Source: Anaerolineae bacterium (GTDB taxonomy: Bacteria > Chloroflexota > Anaerolineae > Anaerolineales > E44-bin32). From it: 36,195 bases of DNA. Positions 14,085 through 22,505 of this stretch are shown here, piece by piece. A program made the position numbers and the translations under genes. The stretch lies in contig JAUWHR010000085.1 in the NCBI GenBank assembly GCA_030605795.1, positions 1 to 36,195 on the forward strand, written 5' to 3'. A model generated the notes under the pieces. That model had not been told where the DNA came from, made no database searches, and saw nothing but the letters and a program-made list of their open reading frames with translations. Position 1 is the stretch's first letter. Each line of letters begins with the position of its first letter.

Positions 14085-16451
14085 ATGGCGGCGCGAGGTG
14101 GGAATCCCTCGGATATCAAACGTTCCGCGGCTGAGGTGATGCGCAACAACCCCCTCGGCGGTGTCTGCGGCTTGGTCTGTCCAGACTCCCACTGTATGGC
14201 CGCCTGCTCGCATAAGCTCTTCGACGGGGCCATCGATATTCCCCGGGTCCAGGCGACGGTGGTCGAGATGGCTAAACATCTTGGCGGAATCCCGAGGTTT
14301 TCGGCACCGGATCCAAATGGGATGAAGGTTGCGATCGTAGGCAGCGGCCCGGCCGGGCTCGCGGCTGCGGCCTCTCTAGCGCAAATGGGATACGCTGTCG
14401 ATATCTTTGAAGCTCGCGATCAGCTCGGCGGTATGATGGTCCTTCTGCCGGATCACCGACTCGACAAGAAGGTGATGGAGACGGACATTGATTTCGTCCT
14501 TTCGCTGGGTGAGATCTCGGCGAAGACGGGATCAAAGGTTGAAAATCCTAAGGAACTACTTACTCAGGGCTACGACGCCGTCTGTGTCGCCGTCGGTCTC
14601 TGGAAGCCGATCCGCCTCGGCATCGAGAACGAAGATTCAGCCATCGAGATGGTCGATCTGCTCTCAAGGCCGCATGCACACAACTTCAATGGGCGTGTGG
14701 CGGTAGTGGGCGGCGGCGCGACCGCCATCGACTGCGCCGTCACTGCGAAAGAACGAGGGGCCAAGCACGTCGAGCTCTTCATGCTCGAGAAGTTCTCCGA
14801 GATGCCGCTCACAGCTAAGGAACGGCAGGAACTACTCGACTATGACATCGAGATCAATGGCCGGATCCGTGTGAACCGGATCAATAAGGACGGACAGAGC
14901 GTTGTGGGCATCGAGACCATCAAAGTCCGGCTCGTCGAGGGCAAGCCTTTCGACCCCACGAATGTCCAAGATGTGAGCGGTACCGAGGGAATAAGGACCG
15001 ACATCGATGCCGTCATCGTGTCGATTGGAATGCGCTCTACTCTTCCGCTCGAACAGGCGGGAGGTCTCTTTTACGCTGGCGACATAGCGACCGGCCCGAC
15101 GACTGTAGTTGAGGCGGTCGCGTCTGGTAAGAATGCGGCAGTCGAGATCGATGCTTACCTGAGAGACCAGAAGAAACCCGTGATTGAGAAAGCGACGAAA
15201 TCCTACTTCACCTTACCAGGTTTCGATCCCGTACCCATCTCACTTGCGACCGATTTCTTCGGCCAGCCGATCCGCTCGCCCTATCTCCTCTCGGCCTCGC
15301 CGCCCACGGATGGGCTAGAACAGATGACAAAGGCCTATGAAGCCGGCTGGGCCGGTGGCGTGATTAAGACCGCTTTCGACAACCTCCCGATCCACATCCC
15401 TTCCGAGTACATGTTCACCTTCGGGCCATATACGTATGGTAACTTTGACAACGTATCAGGGCACCCACTCGATCGCGTCTGTCGAGAGGTAGAGCAATTG
15501 GTAAAGCAGTGGCCGGATCGTCTCACCATAGCCTCGACGGGAGGCCCGGTGACGGGTGATGACGAATCCGATGCTGCCGTATGGCAGTCGAACACGAGAA
15601 AGCTCGAAGCAGCCGGTGCGATGGGTATCGAATACTCTTTGTCATGCCCGCAGGGGGGTGACGGGACCGAGGGCGATATCGTCTCTCAGAATGCGGTCCT
15701 CACCGCCAAGATCATCGACTGGATTATGGCGGTCGGATCACCGGAGATCCCGAAGCTTTTCAAACTGACCGCGGCGGTGACCTCGATCATACCGATCATC
15801 CGCGCGATCCGTGAGGTCCTCGAACGATATCCCAGCAAGAAAGCAGGGATCACTCTGGCCAATACCTTTCCCACCCTCGCCTTCCGACCAGCCACGAACG
15901 ACCGAGCGTGGGACGAGAGCATCATTGTTGGTATGAGCGGTGAGGGGGTCGCGCCCATCTCGTACCTCACGCTGGCAAAGGCTGTGCCAGAGGGCGTGGA
16001 GATCTCGGGAAACGCCGGCCCGATGGACTACAAGGCCGCCATGAATTTCCTGGCCCTCGGCGTCAAGACCGTTCAGTTCTGCACGATTGTCCTTAAGCAC
16101 GGGTATGGGATCATTAAAGAGCTTGAATCCGGTACAGCGTTTCTCATGCAGGAACGTGGGATTAAGTCCATCAAAGAACTGATCGGAATCGCCCAACCCA
16201 ATCCGATCACCGACTTTATGGATCTATCTTCGGTGAAGAAGATCTCCGACTTCGACCACGATCTGTGCGTCTCGTGTGGAAACTGTGCCCGCTGCCCCTA
16301 TCTTGCTATCGAGCTCGATGACCAGCGTCTTCCATCATCAGATCCGGCGAAGTGCATCGGCTGCTCGATCTGTTCGCTGAAGTGCTTCGTCGGTGCTATT
16401 ACCATGCGTACGCGCAGCTCCGAGGAGCTCGCACTGTTGAAGGAGCATTAA
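14085..16451 (+). CDS. Dihydropyrimidine-dehydrogenase-type FAD/FMN/Fe-S oxidoreductase (body of a gene with an upstream nonsense codon)
   Basis: The uninterrupted frame gives 788 residues; with the upstream segment from 13947 the protein would be 834. Domain order is: Fe-S/alpha-helical part (C28, C32, C37, C41 in VCGLVCPDSHCMAAC), FAD site VGSGPAGLAAAASL near 85, NAD(P) site VVGGGATAIDCAV near 206, FAD tail GDIATGPTTVVEA near 332, FMN/dihydroorotate-dehydrogenase-like barrel about 385-710 (SLSCPQGG near 518, GNAGPMDYKAA near 643), and a C-terminal 2x[4Fe-4S] ferredoxin (CVSCGNCARCP near 728, CIGCSICSLKC near 756). This is the DPYD/PreT-PreA order, opposite to YgfK, which has the barrel first. 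At the place of the DPD catalytic cysteine I read Val/Ser, so the substrate may not be uracil or thymine. Starting at 14085 would lose the first Fe-S ligands. It would pass electrons between NAD(P)H and a nucleobase ring. Confidence 0.8.
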   Translation: MAARGGNPSDIKRSAAEVMRNNPLGGVCGLVCPDSHCMAACSHKLFDGAIDIPRVQATVVEMAKHLGGIPRFSAPDPNGMKVAIVGSGPAGLAAAASLAQMGYAVDIFEARDQLGGMMVLLPDHRLDKKVMETDIDFVLSLGEISAKTGSKVENPKELLTQGYDAVCVAVGLWKPIRLGIENEDSAIEMVDLLSRPHAHNFNGRVAVVGGGATAIDCAVTAKERGAKHVELFMLEKFSEMPLTAKERQELLDYDIEINGRIRVNRINKDGQSVVGIETIKVRLVEGKPFDPTNVQDVSGTEGIRTDIDAVIVSIGMRSTLPLEQAGGLFYAGDIATGPTTVVEAVASGKNAAVEIDAYLRDQKKPVIEKATKSYFTLPGFDPVPISLATDFFGQPIRSPYLLSASPPTDGLEQMTKAYEAGWAGGVIKTAFDNLPIHIPSEYMFTFGPYTYGNFDNVSGHPLDRVCREVEQLVKQWPDRLTIASTGGPVTGDDESDAAVWQSNTRKLEAAGAMGIEYSLSCPQGGDGTEGDIVSQNAVLTAKIIDWIMAVGSPEIPKLFKLTAAVTSIIPIIRAIREVLERYPSKKAGITLANTFPTLAFRPATNDRAWDESIIVGMSGEGVAPISYLTLAKAVPEGVEISGNAGPMDYKAAMNFLALGVKTVQFCTIVLKHGYGIIKELESGTAFLMQERGIKSIKELIGIAQPNPITDFMDLSSVKKISDFDHDLCVSCGNCARCPYLAIELDDQRLPSSDPAKCIGCSICSLKCFVGAITMRTRSSEELALLKEH

Positions 16452-16547
16452 TCACAACCTAGAAAGAGATTAGCTATAACAGCATAAGCAGCAAGAAAGG
16501 GGGAGGCGTAAGTTAATACAAGAACACACCTTTGAGATTCGTATAAG

Positions 16548-16580
16548 TTTGCTAACTACAAACGGTTAGCAAAGTATAAT
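16548..16580 (+). promoter_or_regulatory. Palindromic operator candidate next to a TATAAT box upstream of ssnA
   Basis: TTTGCTAAC (16548-16556) and GTTAGCAAA (16565-16573) are perfect 9-bp arms around an 8-base spacer. TATAAT (16575-16580) follows one base later, about 50 bases before the ssnA ATG. The 178-base gap before ssnA contains no gene. The arrangement is typical of a repressor site overlapping a promoter; no close -35 match is visible, which would suit an activator or a weak regulated promoter. I did not find a second copy in the window. Confidence 0.45.
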
Positions 16581-16629
16581 CAGCCAATGCTTTTGGTTAT
16601 TGCTTATTTTAGTAACGAAGGGACGAACC

Positions 16630-17949
16630 ATGACTATTCGATTTGAGAACGGCATTGTCGTGACATTGGGCAGGGATAACAAAGTCCTGTGGAATGGATC
16701 GGTCGTCACCGATGGAGATCAAATTGCAGCGGTCGGTGATACCCGTGAGATGAAAGAAAGTTTTCCCGACGCCGAGGTTGTCGATTGCTCGGGAAAGATA
16801 ATCCTTCCGGGCTTCATATGCGCCCACCACCACTTTTACTCCACCATGGCCCGTGGCATGGCTCCGCCGGGGGAACCGGCTTCCAATTTCGTCGAGATCC
16901 TCCAACGGCTCTGGTGGAAGCTCGATAAGGCGCTCTCCGAGGAAGACATCACCCTTTCGACCCAGATCCCGCTCATCGAGTGCATCCGCAACGGCACGAC
17001 TACAATTATTGACCATCACGCCTCTCCTTCAATGCGCGATGGATCGCTCGATCTTATCGAGAAGGCGGTCCGCCAAGCCGGTCTACGAGCCTCTCTCTGT
17101 TACGAGGTATCGGACCGCAACGAGCCCGGCGCGGGGATCGCTGAGAACGAACGTTTCATTAAGAAGATCGGTAAGGGAGATGGCCAGATTGCGGCCATGA
17201 TGGGCCTGCACGCTTCCTTCACCGTCTCGGATGAGACCGTCGAGACGTGTGTGGGTATCGCTGAAGATGCTGGCGTTGGCTGTCACATCCATGTGGCTGA
17301 GGATGCTGCTGATCGGGAGGATTCCATCGCTAAGTATGGCATACCAACGGTTAATCGACTGCAAGGGCTAGGCGTAACCGGAGACCAGTCGATCTTTGTC
17401 CACTGCATTCACATCGATGAATCCGAGATTGAGATTCTAGCCACCACGAAGACCAACGTCGTACACAACCCAGAATCGAACATGAATAACGCGGTGGGCG
17501 TCACCAAGCTACTCAAGCTGCTTGAGAAGGGCGTATTGGTCGGACTTGGAACCGACGGGATGTCCTCGGATATGCTTTCCCAGATGCGTTGTGCTTATTT
17601 GCTGCACCGGCTTGACAACCGGGATCCGCGTGTGGCCTTCGTGGAAGCACCACAACTGCTTCTCCAAAACAACGCTGAAATCGCCGGACGCCAGTTTGGT
17701 ATATCTCTAGGCGAGATCGCCGAGGGTGGTCCTGCTGACCTGGCCATCATTGACTATTGGCCCCCAACGCCTCTAAATGAGACCAACTTTCTTGGGCACC
17801 TCATCTTTGGCCTGGTGGACGCTACCGTTGACACGACGGTCTGCAGGGGCGAGATTCTGATGAGGGATAAGAAAATACTCTCCCTTGACGAAGAGCGAAT
17901 CGCAACTCGCTCGCGTGAGCTTGCACCGAAGATGTGGCAGCGGTTGTAG
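16630..17949 (+). CDS. ssnA: SsnA-type aminohydrolase (guanine-deaminase/chlorohydrolase superfamily)
   Basis: A 439-residue cytoplasmic metal-dependent amidohydrolase. It shows CAHHHFYSTMARGM near residue 62 (first metal His pair), HIHVAEDAAD near 219, HCIHIDESE near 257 and GTDGMSSDM near 307 (metal Asp). VHNPESNMNNAVG and the C-terminal RIATRSRELAPKMW are SsnA hallmarks. SsnA genes accompany ygfK, ygfM and xdhD in anaerobic purine/urate clusters and the protein is inferred to deaminate or open a purine-derived intermediate; the exact substrate is not settled here. The ATG at 16630 follows GAAGGGA at 16617-16623; the frame is open from 16600 but those residues are unlikely. An older, deleted ssnA relic exists at 10297-10488. 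Like the preceding gene it uses CTC/ATC-type codons more than neighbours do, a visual impression only. Confidence 0.9.
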   Translation: MTIRFENGIVVTLGRDNKVLWNGSVVTDGDQIAAVGDTREMKESFPDAEVVDCSGKIILPGFICAHHHFYSTMARGMAPPGEPASNFVEILQRLWWKLDKALSEEDITLSTQIPLIECIRNGTTTIIDHHASPSMRDGSLDLIEKAVRQAGLRASLCYEVSDRNEPGAGIAENERFIKKIGKGDGQIAAMMGLHASFTVSDETVETCVGIAEDAGVGCHIHVAEDAADREDSIAKYGIPTVNRLQGLGVTGDQSIFVHCIHIDESEIEILATTKTNVVHNPESNMNNAVGVTKLLKLLEKGVLVGLGTDGMSSDMLSQMRCAYLLHRLDNRDPRVAFVEAPQLLLQNNAEIAGRQFGISLGEIAEGGPADLAIIDYWPPTPLNETNFLGHLIFGLVDATVDTTVCRGEILMRDKKILSLDEERIATRSRELAPKMWQRL

Positions 17950-17967
17950 GGCATCTCTGAAACTGAC

Positions 17968-18468
17968 ATGGATAATCAGGATCAGGACAAAACCATCGAG
18001 ACGGTCAAGATCAAACAACCCAATTCTCGGCAATGTTTCGTTTGTGGTATAGATAATCCTTGTGGCCTTAAGATGTCTTTCTACGAGGTGGGGCCGGGGC
18101 ATGTGGTGGCGGAGTATACTGTATCTGAACGCTACCAGAGTTATCCGGGTGTCGTTCATGGTGGGATCGTGGCCGCTATGCTTGATGAAGCCTTGGGACG
18201 GGCTGCGATAGTCGGAGACCATAATCACTTCATGGTGACTGCCAAAATGGAGGTTCGCTACCGTAAGCCTGTTCCCATTGGTCAACCTTTACAACTCCAT
18301 GGAAGGCTTGAGCGACAGCGCGGCCGACTGATGTTTGCCAGAGCAGAGTTGCGGCTGCCTGATGGCACACTGGTTGCTGAGGCGGAGGGCATGCTGGCCG
18401 ATATAACAGACCAGATCATCGACCCAGATCAGCTCGAAGCGCTGGGTTGGAAGGTCTACCCGGACTGA
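17968..18468 (+). CDS. Hotdog-fold PaaI-type thioesterase
   Basis: A 166-residue protein with a single 4HBT hotdog domain. CFVCGIDNPCGLKMSFYEV near residue 21 is the usual N-terminal Cys-containing segment of this subgroup, and YPGVVHGGIVAAMLDEALG near 60 contains the HGG turn and the catalytic-helix Asp/Glu. The C-terminal half has RYRKPVPIGQPL and RLMFARAELRLPDGTLVAEA. It would hydrolyse an acyl-CoA thioester in the cytoplasm, but the acyl group cannot be inferred. It is 18 bases after ssnA and 27 bases before the FAD-subunit gene, so it is probably co-transcribed; no thioester step is obvious in nucleobase breakdown and the role in this cluster is unknown. Confidence 0.85.
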   Translation: MDNQDQDKTIETVKIKQPNSRQCFVCGIDNPCGLKMSFYEVGPGHVVAEYTVSERYQSYPGVVHGGIVAAMLDEALGRAAIVGDHNHFMVTAKMEVRYRKPVPIGQPLQLHGRLERQRGRLMFARAELRLPDGTLVAEAEGMLADITDQIIDPDQLEALGWKVYPD

Positions 18469-18495
18469 GTCTAGTACAACGGTAAGGAACCTTTG

Positions 18496-19278
18496 ATGTG
18501 CCCCTTCGAATTCTTCCGACCAAAGACTTTAGCCGAAGCCCTCGAACTTCTCGAGCGCGGCGTACCACTTGCTGGTGGTACAGCACTGACCCCCCGTCGC
18601 GGGGAGAAACCGGCAGTGATCGATCTGCGGGAGCTGGGCTTAGACAACCTTGAAATTCAAGCTAGCACCATCCTGATCGGCGCCGGGCTAAACCTGCAAA
18701 AGATGGTCGATGCTGTGCATATCCTCCCAGTAGCGCTGAGGGAGGTTTGTATTAGAGAAGCGGGTTGGAATCTGCGAAATATGGCGACGCTTGGTGGGAC
18801 GATCATGTCCAGCGACGGGCGGTCTCCGTTGCTAACCGTTTTGCTGGCATTGGGGGCCAAAGCGTTGATTGAGCCGGGGGGCAATACGGTTCCACTTGTT
18901 GAGTTGCTTCAACAGCGGGAAGGAGCTGGCTTTCATCGATTGATTACAACAATTCAACTTATGAAGCCCCTGACCTTGGTTTATGAACAGATATCCAGAA
19001 CACCGGCGGATCGACCTATAGTATGTGCAGCTGTGGCCCACTTTTTTGAGGATGACGCTGGGGATCTATTCCAGGTAGCGCTGGGTGGATTTGGCTCACG
19101 ACCCATTCGGGTTGAAGGGGCCGAATCCATCCTGGAGCATGGTAGAGATATCGACGCAGCGGTGGAAGCCTGCCGTAAGGTCTATGCCAAGGCAGGAGAT
19201 GCCTGGGCGAGTGCAGAATACCGCTCACATACAGCTGGTGTGCTGGTGCGACGCTTATTGACGGAGTTGCTGAGCTAA
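18496..19278 (+). CDS. ygfM: FAD-binding subunit of a molybdenum hydroxylase (YgfM-like)
   Basis: A 260-residue FAD subunit, equal in length to YgfM and shorter than CoxM or XdhB. FEFFRPKTLAEALELL opens the domain; VPLAGGTALTPRR near residue 24 and WNLRNMATLGGTI near 92 are the FAD pyrophosphate loops, and QVALGGFGSRPIRVEGAE starts the C-terminal CO_deh_flav_C domain, which is shortened. It would pass electrons between the 2Fe-2S centres and NAD(P) or another acceptor. AAGGA (18484-18488) precedes the ATG at 18496; a TTG at 18493 is an alternative. Its TAA overlaps the ATG of the xdhD-type gene (TAATG), showing tight coupling with its partner. Confidence 0.88.
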   Translation: MCPFEFFRPKTLAEALELLERGVPLAGGTALTPRRGEKPAVIDLRELGLDNLEIQASTILIGAGLNLQKMVDAVHILPVALREVCIREAGWNLRNMATLGGTIMSSDGRSPLLTVLLALGAKALIEPGGNTVPLVELLQQREGAGFHRLITTIQLMKPLTLVYEQISRTPADRPIVCAAVAHFFEDDAGDLFQVALGGFGSRPIRVEGAESILEHGRDIDAAVEACRKVYAKAGDAWASAEYRSHTAGVLVRRLLTELLS

Positions 19279-22200
19279 TGCGTATTCATTTCACCCTAAA
19301 CGAGGTGCGGACTGAGATCGAGGTATCACCAGATGCCACCTTGCTCACCGTCTTACGAGACCAATTGGGTTTGTATGGTGTCAAACATGGTTGCGAGACT
19401 GGGGAGTGCGGCGCCTGCACGGTCTTGCTCGACGGTGTGCCGGTGAACACATGCGTGATGCTGGCCCCCCAGGTGGATGGGCGGGAGGTGACGACGATAG
19501 AAGCGCTCGGAGAACACCCCGACCTGGGTTGGCGACCGAGCGCTGGCCTTGACCCGATCCAGCAAGCCTTCGTGGAGACTGGCGCCATACAGTGTGGATA
19601 TTGCACACCAGCGATGATCTTGGTTGCCCGAGCCCTACTCGCCCGTGAACCCAATCCCTCTGAAGAACAGGTGAGGGAGGCATTTTCCGGTGTGCTCTGT
19701 CGCTGCACGGGTTACTTAAAGCCTGTACAAGCTGTACTTCGGGCGGCTGCGGTATTAAGGGGGGAGGTTGTTGAGCCGATTGATGGCCCAATCCCAGCTC
19801 CATCAGGATTATTTCCGGCACAAGGTGATGAGCCTAGGGAAGAAGATGTAATGCCTGGCGGTCTGGAGGTACTCACCCGCACCAGCGTGATGCCGCGTAT
19901 TATAGTTGCGTCACAAGCTAAACCTCGGCGTGTAGTCGGCCGCCCGGAAGTGAAAGTAGATGCCCTCAAATTGGCCCAGGGCAAGCCGGCTTTCACTGCT
20001 GATATCGAAATGCGGGGCATGCTGGTAGCCAAGGTACTCCACAGCCCACTCGCTCATGCCTGCATTAAAAGTATTGACTGTTCTAAAGCTCGTGCACTGC
20101 CCGGGGTCGCCGCGGTACTCACTTGGGAGGATATACCCAGGGTAGTCTATTCAACCGCGGGTCAATCTGATCCAATTCCGGGACCTTTGGATTCGTTTTC
20201 ATTGGACAAGAAGGTACGCTTCGTTGGCGATCGAGTGGCTTTTATCGCGGCTGAGACTGAGAGTATCGCCGAGCAGGCGCTTGGTTTGATTGAAGTGGAG
20301 TATGAACCTTTGTCGACGGTCCTTGACCTCGAACGGGCGATGGCCGAGGGTGCGCCGCAGATCCACGACGAACCCGAGTATATGGATTTCGCCGAATCCG
20401 ATCCGAAGCGAAACTTGGCGGCTCAGATCCGAATAGATATTGGTGATGTCGAAGTGGGCTTCGCTGAGGCGGATGTGATCATCGAGGGAACCTACCAGGT
20501 TCCCAAGGTGCAGCCGGCTCACATTGAGCCGCATGTTGTGGTTACCTACTGGGATGAAGACGACCGCCTGGTGATCAGGACCAGCACCCAAGTCCCCTTC
20601 CATGTCCGGCGACAGTTGGCGCCGGTGCTCGGCTTGGCGCCGAAGCGCATCCGGGTGATCAAACCGCGTATTGGTGGGGGGTTCGGTGGTAAACAGGAGG
20701 TGCTAATCGAGGATGTAGCCGCCCATCTTACGATCGCCACCAGTCGGCCGGTGCGCTTCGAGTATACCCGGGCGGAAGAATTCTTCGCCGCCCGTTCTCG
20801 ACATCCGATGCACATTCGTATAAAAACTGGCGTCAAGCGCGATGGCACGATCACCGCGAATGAGATGTATGCGCTCAGCGACACCGGAGCCTATGGCTGT
20901 CATGCCCTGACGGTAGCTGGGAACACAGGTCACAAGGCGATGGCGCTCTATGTGGGCGACGGTCCTTACCGAGAGGCGCCTAATATTCGCTTCTATGCTG
21001 ATATTGTTTACACCAACACGCCGCCCTGCGGCGCTTACCGGGGCTATGGCGTGCCACAGGGATTCTGGGCGGTTGAACGCCATATGGAGGTGATCACCCG
21101 CCAATTAGGGTTGGATCCACTGGCTTTCCGGCTGCAGAATGCGCTGCGGGTGGGAGAAATCCATCCCTTCAGCGCTGCCTGGTCGGAAGGCCGTGAGCCA
21201 CGCCCAGAGACGATAAATACCTGTGGGTTGGAGGATTGTGTGCGACAAGGGGCAGCGGCCATTGGATGGGCGGATAAGTATGGCGACCCAGAATGGCATC
21301 AAGTACCTGGGGTGCCACACCTGCGGCGAGGGATCGGGGTTGCTATGGTGATGCAAGGCACCGCCATCGCCTATCTCGATATGGGCAGCGCGAGTATCAA
21401 GATTAATGACGATGGCTCCTTTAACCTGCTGGTTGGCGCCACCGACCTGGGCACTGGCTCGGACACCGTCCTGGCGCAGCAGGCAGCGGAGGTGCTAGGG
21501 GTGCCATTGGAGGATATCGTCATCTACTCGTCGGACACCGACTTCACCCCCTTCGACAAGGGCGCATACGCCTCGAGCACAACCTATATCTCAGGCGCCG
21601 CAGTTGTTCAGGCGGCACAGGAGGTAGCGGAGAGGATTCGTATCCGTGCGGCGCGTATGCTCGGTGAGGAGGGGGTCGTGCCTATCAGCCCGGAGGACAT
21701 CCAACTCATGGATCGCTGCGCCTGGGAGCCAAGCGGGCGGTCGGTGACCCTGGCGGAGGTAGCATTGAACGCGCTCCACCATGAGGATCAGGAACAGATC
21801 ATGGGGGTGGCGTCCTATGTGTCGCCGGTAGCACCGCCGCCTTTTGCCGCCCAATTTGCTGAGGTAATCGTCGATGTCGAGACTGGGCAAGTGCGTGTCC
21901 AAAAATTGGTGATGGCGGTCGACTCAGGTGTAATCGTCAACCCCTTGACCGCCTCCGGTCAAATCGAAGGTGGGATGACCCAAGCGCTGGGCTACGCCGT
22001 GTGTGAGGAGATGAGTTACGATAACTCCGGTCGACCGCGAGAGGTCGATTTTCGTGATTACCATATCTTCGCCGCGCAAGAGATGCCCGAGTTGCAGACT
22101 ATCTTCATTGAAACGGTCGAACCTTCACATCCATTTGGGGTCAAAGCTGTGGCCGAGATACCAATGGATGGTGTGGCGCCAGCTGTAGGCAACGCGGTAA

Positions 22201-22289
22201 TGGACGCCTGCGGTGCAAACGTAGTTGAGGCACCTGTCACGCCGGAGAGGGTGTGGAGGGCGTTGAAAGATAGAATGGATTTAGCTTAA
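19278..22289 (+). CDS. xdhD: Molybdenum hydroxylase, fused 2Fe-2S and molybdopterin subunits (XdhD-like)
   Basis: A 1003-residue fusion. Residues 1-155 form the two 2Fe-2S domains: C39, C44, C47 and C59 in [15 protein letters not shown], then C106, C109, C141 and C143 (QCGYC, CRCTGY). A linker of about 70 residues follows. The molybdopterin part has GGGFGGKQE near 466, PCGAYRGYG near 582, a Gln-containing VVMQGTAIAYLDMG near 690, and PFGVKAVAEIPMDG near 953, whose Glu is the expected catalytic base. E. coli XdhD has the same fusion and a similar size. With the YgfM-like subunit it would hydroxylate a purine or related heterocycle. The presence of yqeB/yqeC downstream suggests the labile-selenium cofactor type. 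Substrate specificity is not readable from sequence. Confidence 0.92.
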   Translation: MRIHFTLNEVRTEIEVSPDATLLTVLRDQLGLYGVKHGCETGECGACTVLLDGVPVNTCVMLAPQVDGREVTTIEALGEHPDLGWRPSAGLDPIQQAFVETGAIQCGYCTPAMILVARALLAREPNPSEEQVREAFSGVLCRCTGYLKPVQAVLRAAAVLRGEVVEPIDGPIPAPSGLFPAQGDEPREEDVMPGGLEVLTRTSVMPRIIVASQAKPRRVVGRPEVKVDALKLAQGKPAFTADIEMRGMLVAKVLHSPLAHACIKSIDCSKARALPGVAAVLTWEDIPRVVYSTAGQSDPIPGPLDSFSLDKKVRFVGDRVAFIAAETESIAEQALGLIEVEYEPLSTVLDLERAMAEGAPQIHDEPEYMDFAESDPKRNLAAQIRIDIGDVEVGFAEADVIIEGTYQVPKVQPAHIEPHVVVTYWDEDDRLVIRTSTQVPFHVRRQLAPVLGLAPKRIRVIKPRIGGGFGGKQEVLIEDVAAHLTIATSRPVRFEYTRAEEFFAARSRHPMHIRIKTGVKRDGTITANEMYALSDTGAYGCHALTVAGNTGHKAMALYVGDGPYREAPNIRFYADIVYTNTPPCGAYRGYGVPQGFWAVERHMEVITRQLGLDPLAFRLQNALRVGEIHPFSAAWSEGREPRPETINTCGLEDCVRQGAAAIGWADKYGDPEWHQVPGVPHLRRGIGVAMVMQGTAIAYLDMGSASIKINDDGSFNLLVGATDLGTGSDTVLAQQAAEVLGVPLEDIVIYSSDTDFTPFDKGAYASSTTYISGAAVVQAAQEVAERIRIRAARMLGEEGVVPISPEDIQLMDRCAWEPSGRSVTLAEVALNALHHEDQEQIMGVASYVSPVAPPPFAAQFAEVIVDVETGQVRVQKLVMAVDSGVIVNPLTASGQIEGGMTQALGYAVCEEMSYDNSGRPREVDFRDYHIFAAQEMPELQTIFIETVEPSHPFGVKAVAEIPMDGVAPAVGNAVMDACGANVVEAPVTPERVWRALKDRMDLA

Positions 22290-22290
22290 T

Positions 22291-22358
22291 GGGTTAGGGA
22301 TCAGGATATCCGAATGCAATTCGCGATAAGTTCGTATCGCTTTCTGATCCCTAATCCC
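22291..22358. repeat. Long imperfect inverted repeat with nested hairpin
   Basis: GGGTTAGGGATCAG (22291-22304) pairs with CTGATCCCTAATCCC (22344-22358) except for one inserted base, and GCGATA (22323-22328) with TATCGC (22335-22340) forms an inner hairpin. It starts just after the xdhD stop, so it could act as a transcription barrier or be a REP/MITE-like relic. No U-tract follows directly. The remaining 147 bases before the next gene hold a TATAAT at 22470-22475 but no well-spaced -35. Confidence 0.55.
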
Positions 22359-22505
22359 TGATCTCGTATCGTATGAGTGTCCTAAAAAAACTACCCTCGA
22401 GGATTGGAGAGGGATATATGTGACCGGTCCTCTTCTCGCGGTTGATCTTTTTTCAGTGGAGTCATCGTATATAATTTAATCTGTTGTCGATATGCTTCGA
22501 GGTCC

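Noticed and set aside
14085-14087. ATG 14085 as the native start of the DPD-type gene
   Set aside because: It has no ribosome site, lies inside a conserved helix, and the upstream frame encodes the expected Fe-S motif with its own ribosome site.
14085-16451. Assignment as YgfK
   Set aside because: YgfK has the dihydroorotate-dehydrogenase-like domain at its N-terminus and about 1030 residues; here the order is reversed and the size is smaller.
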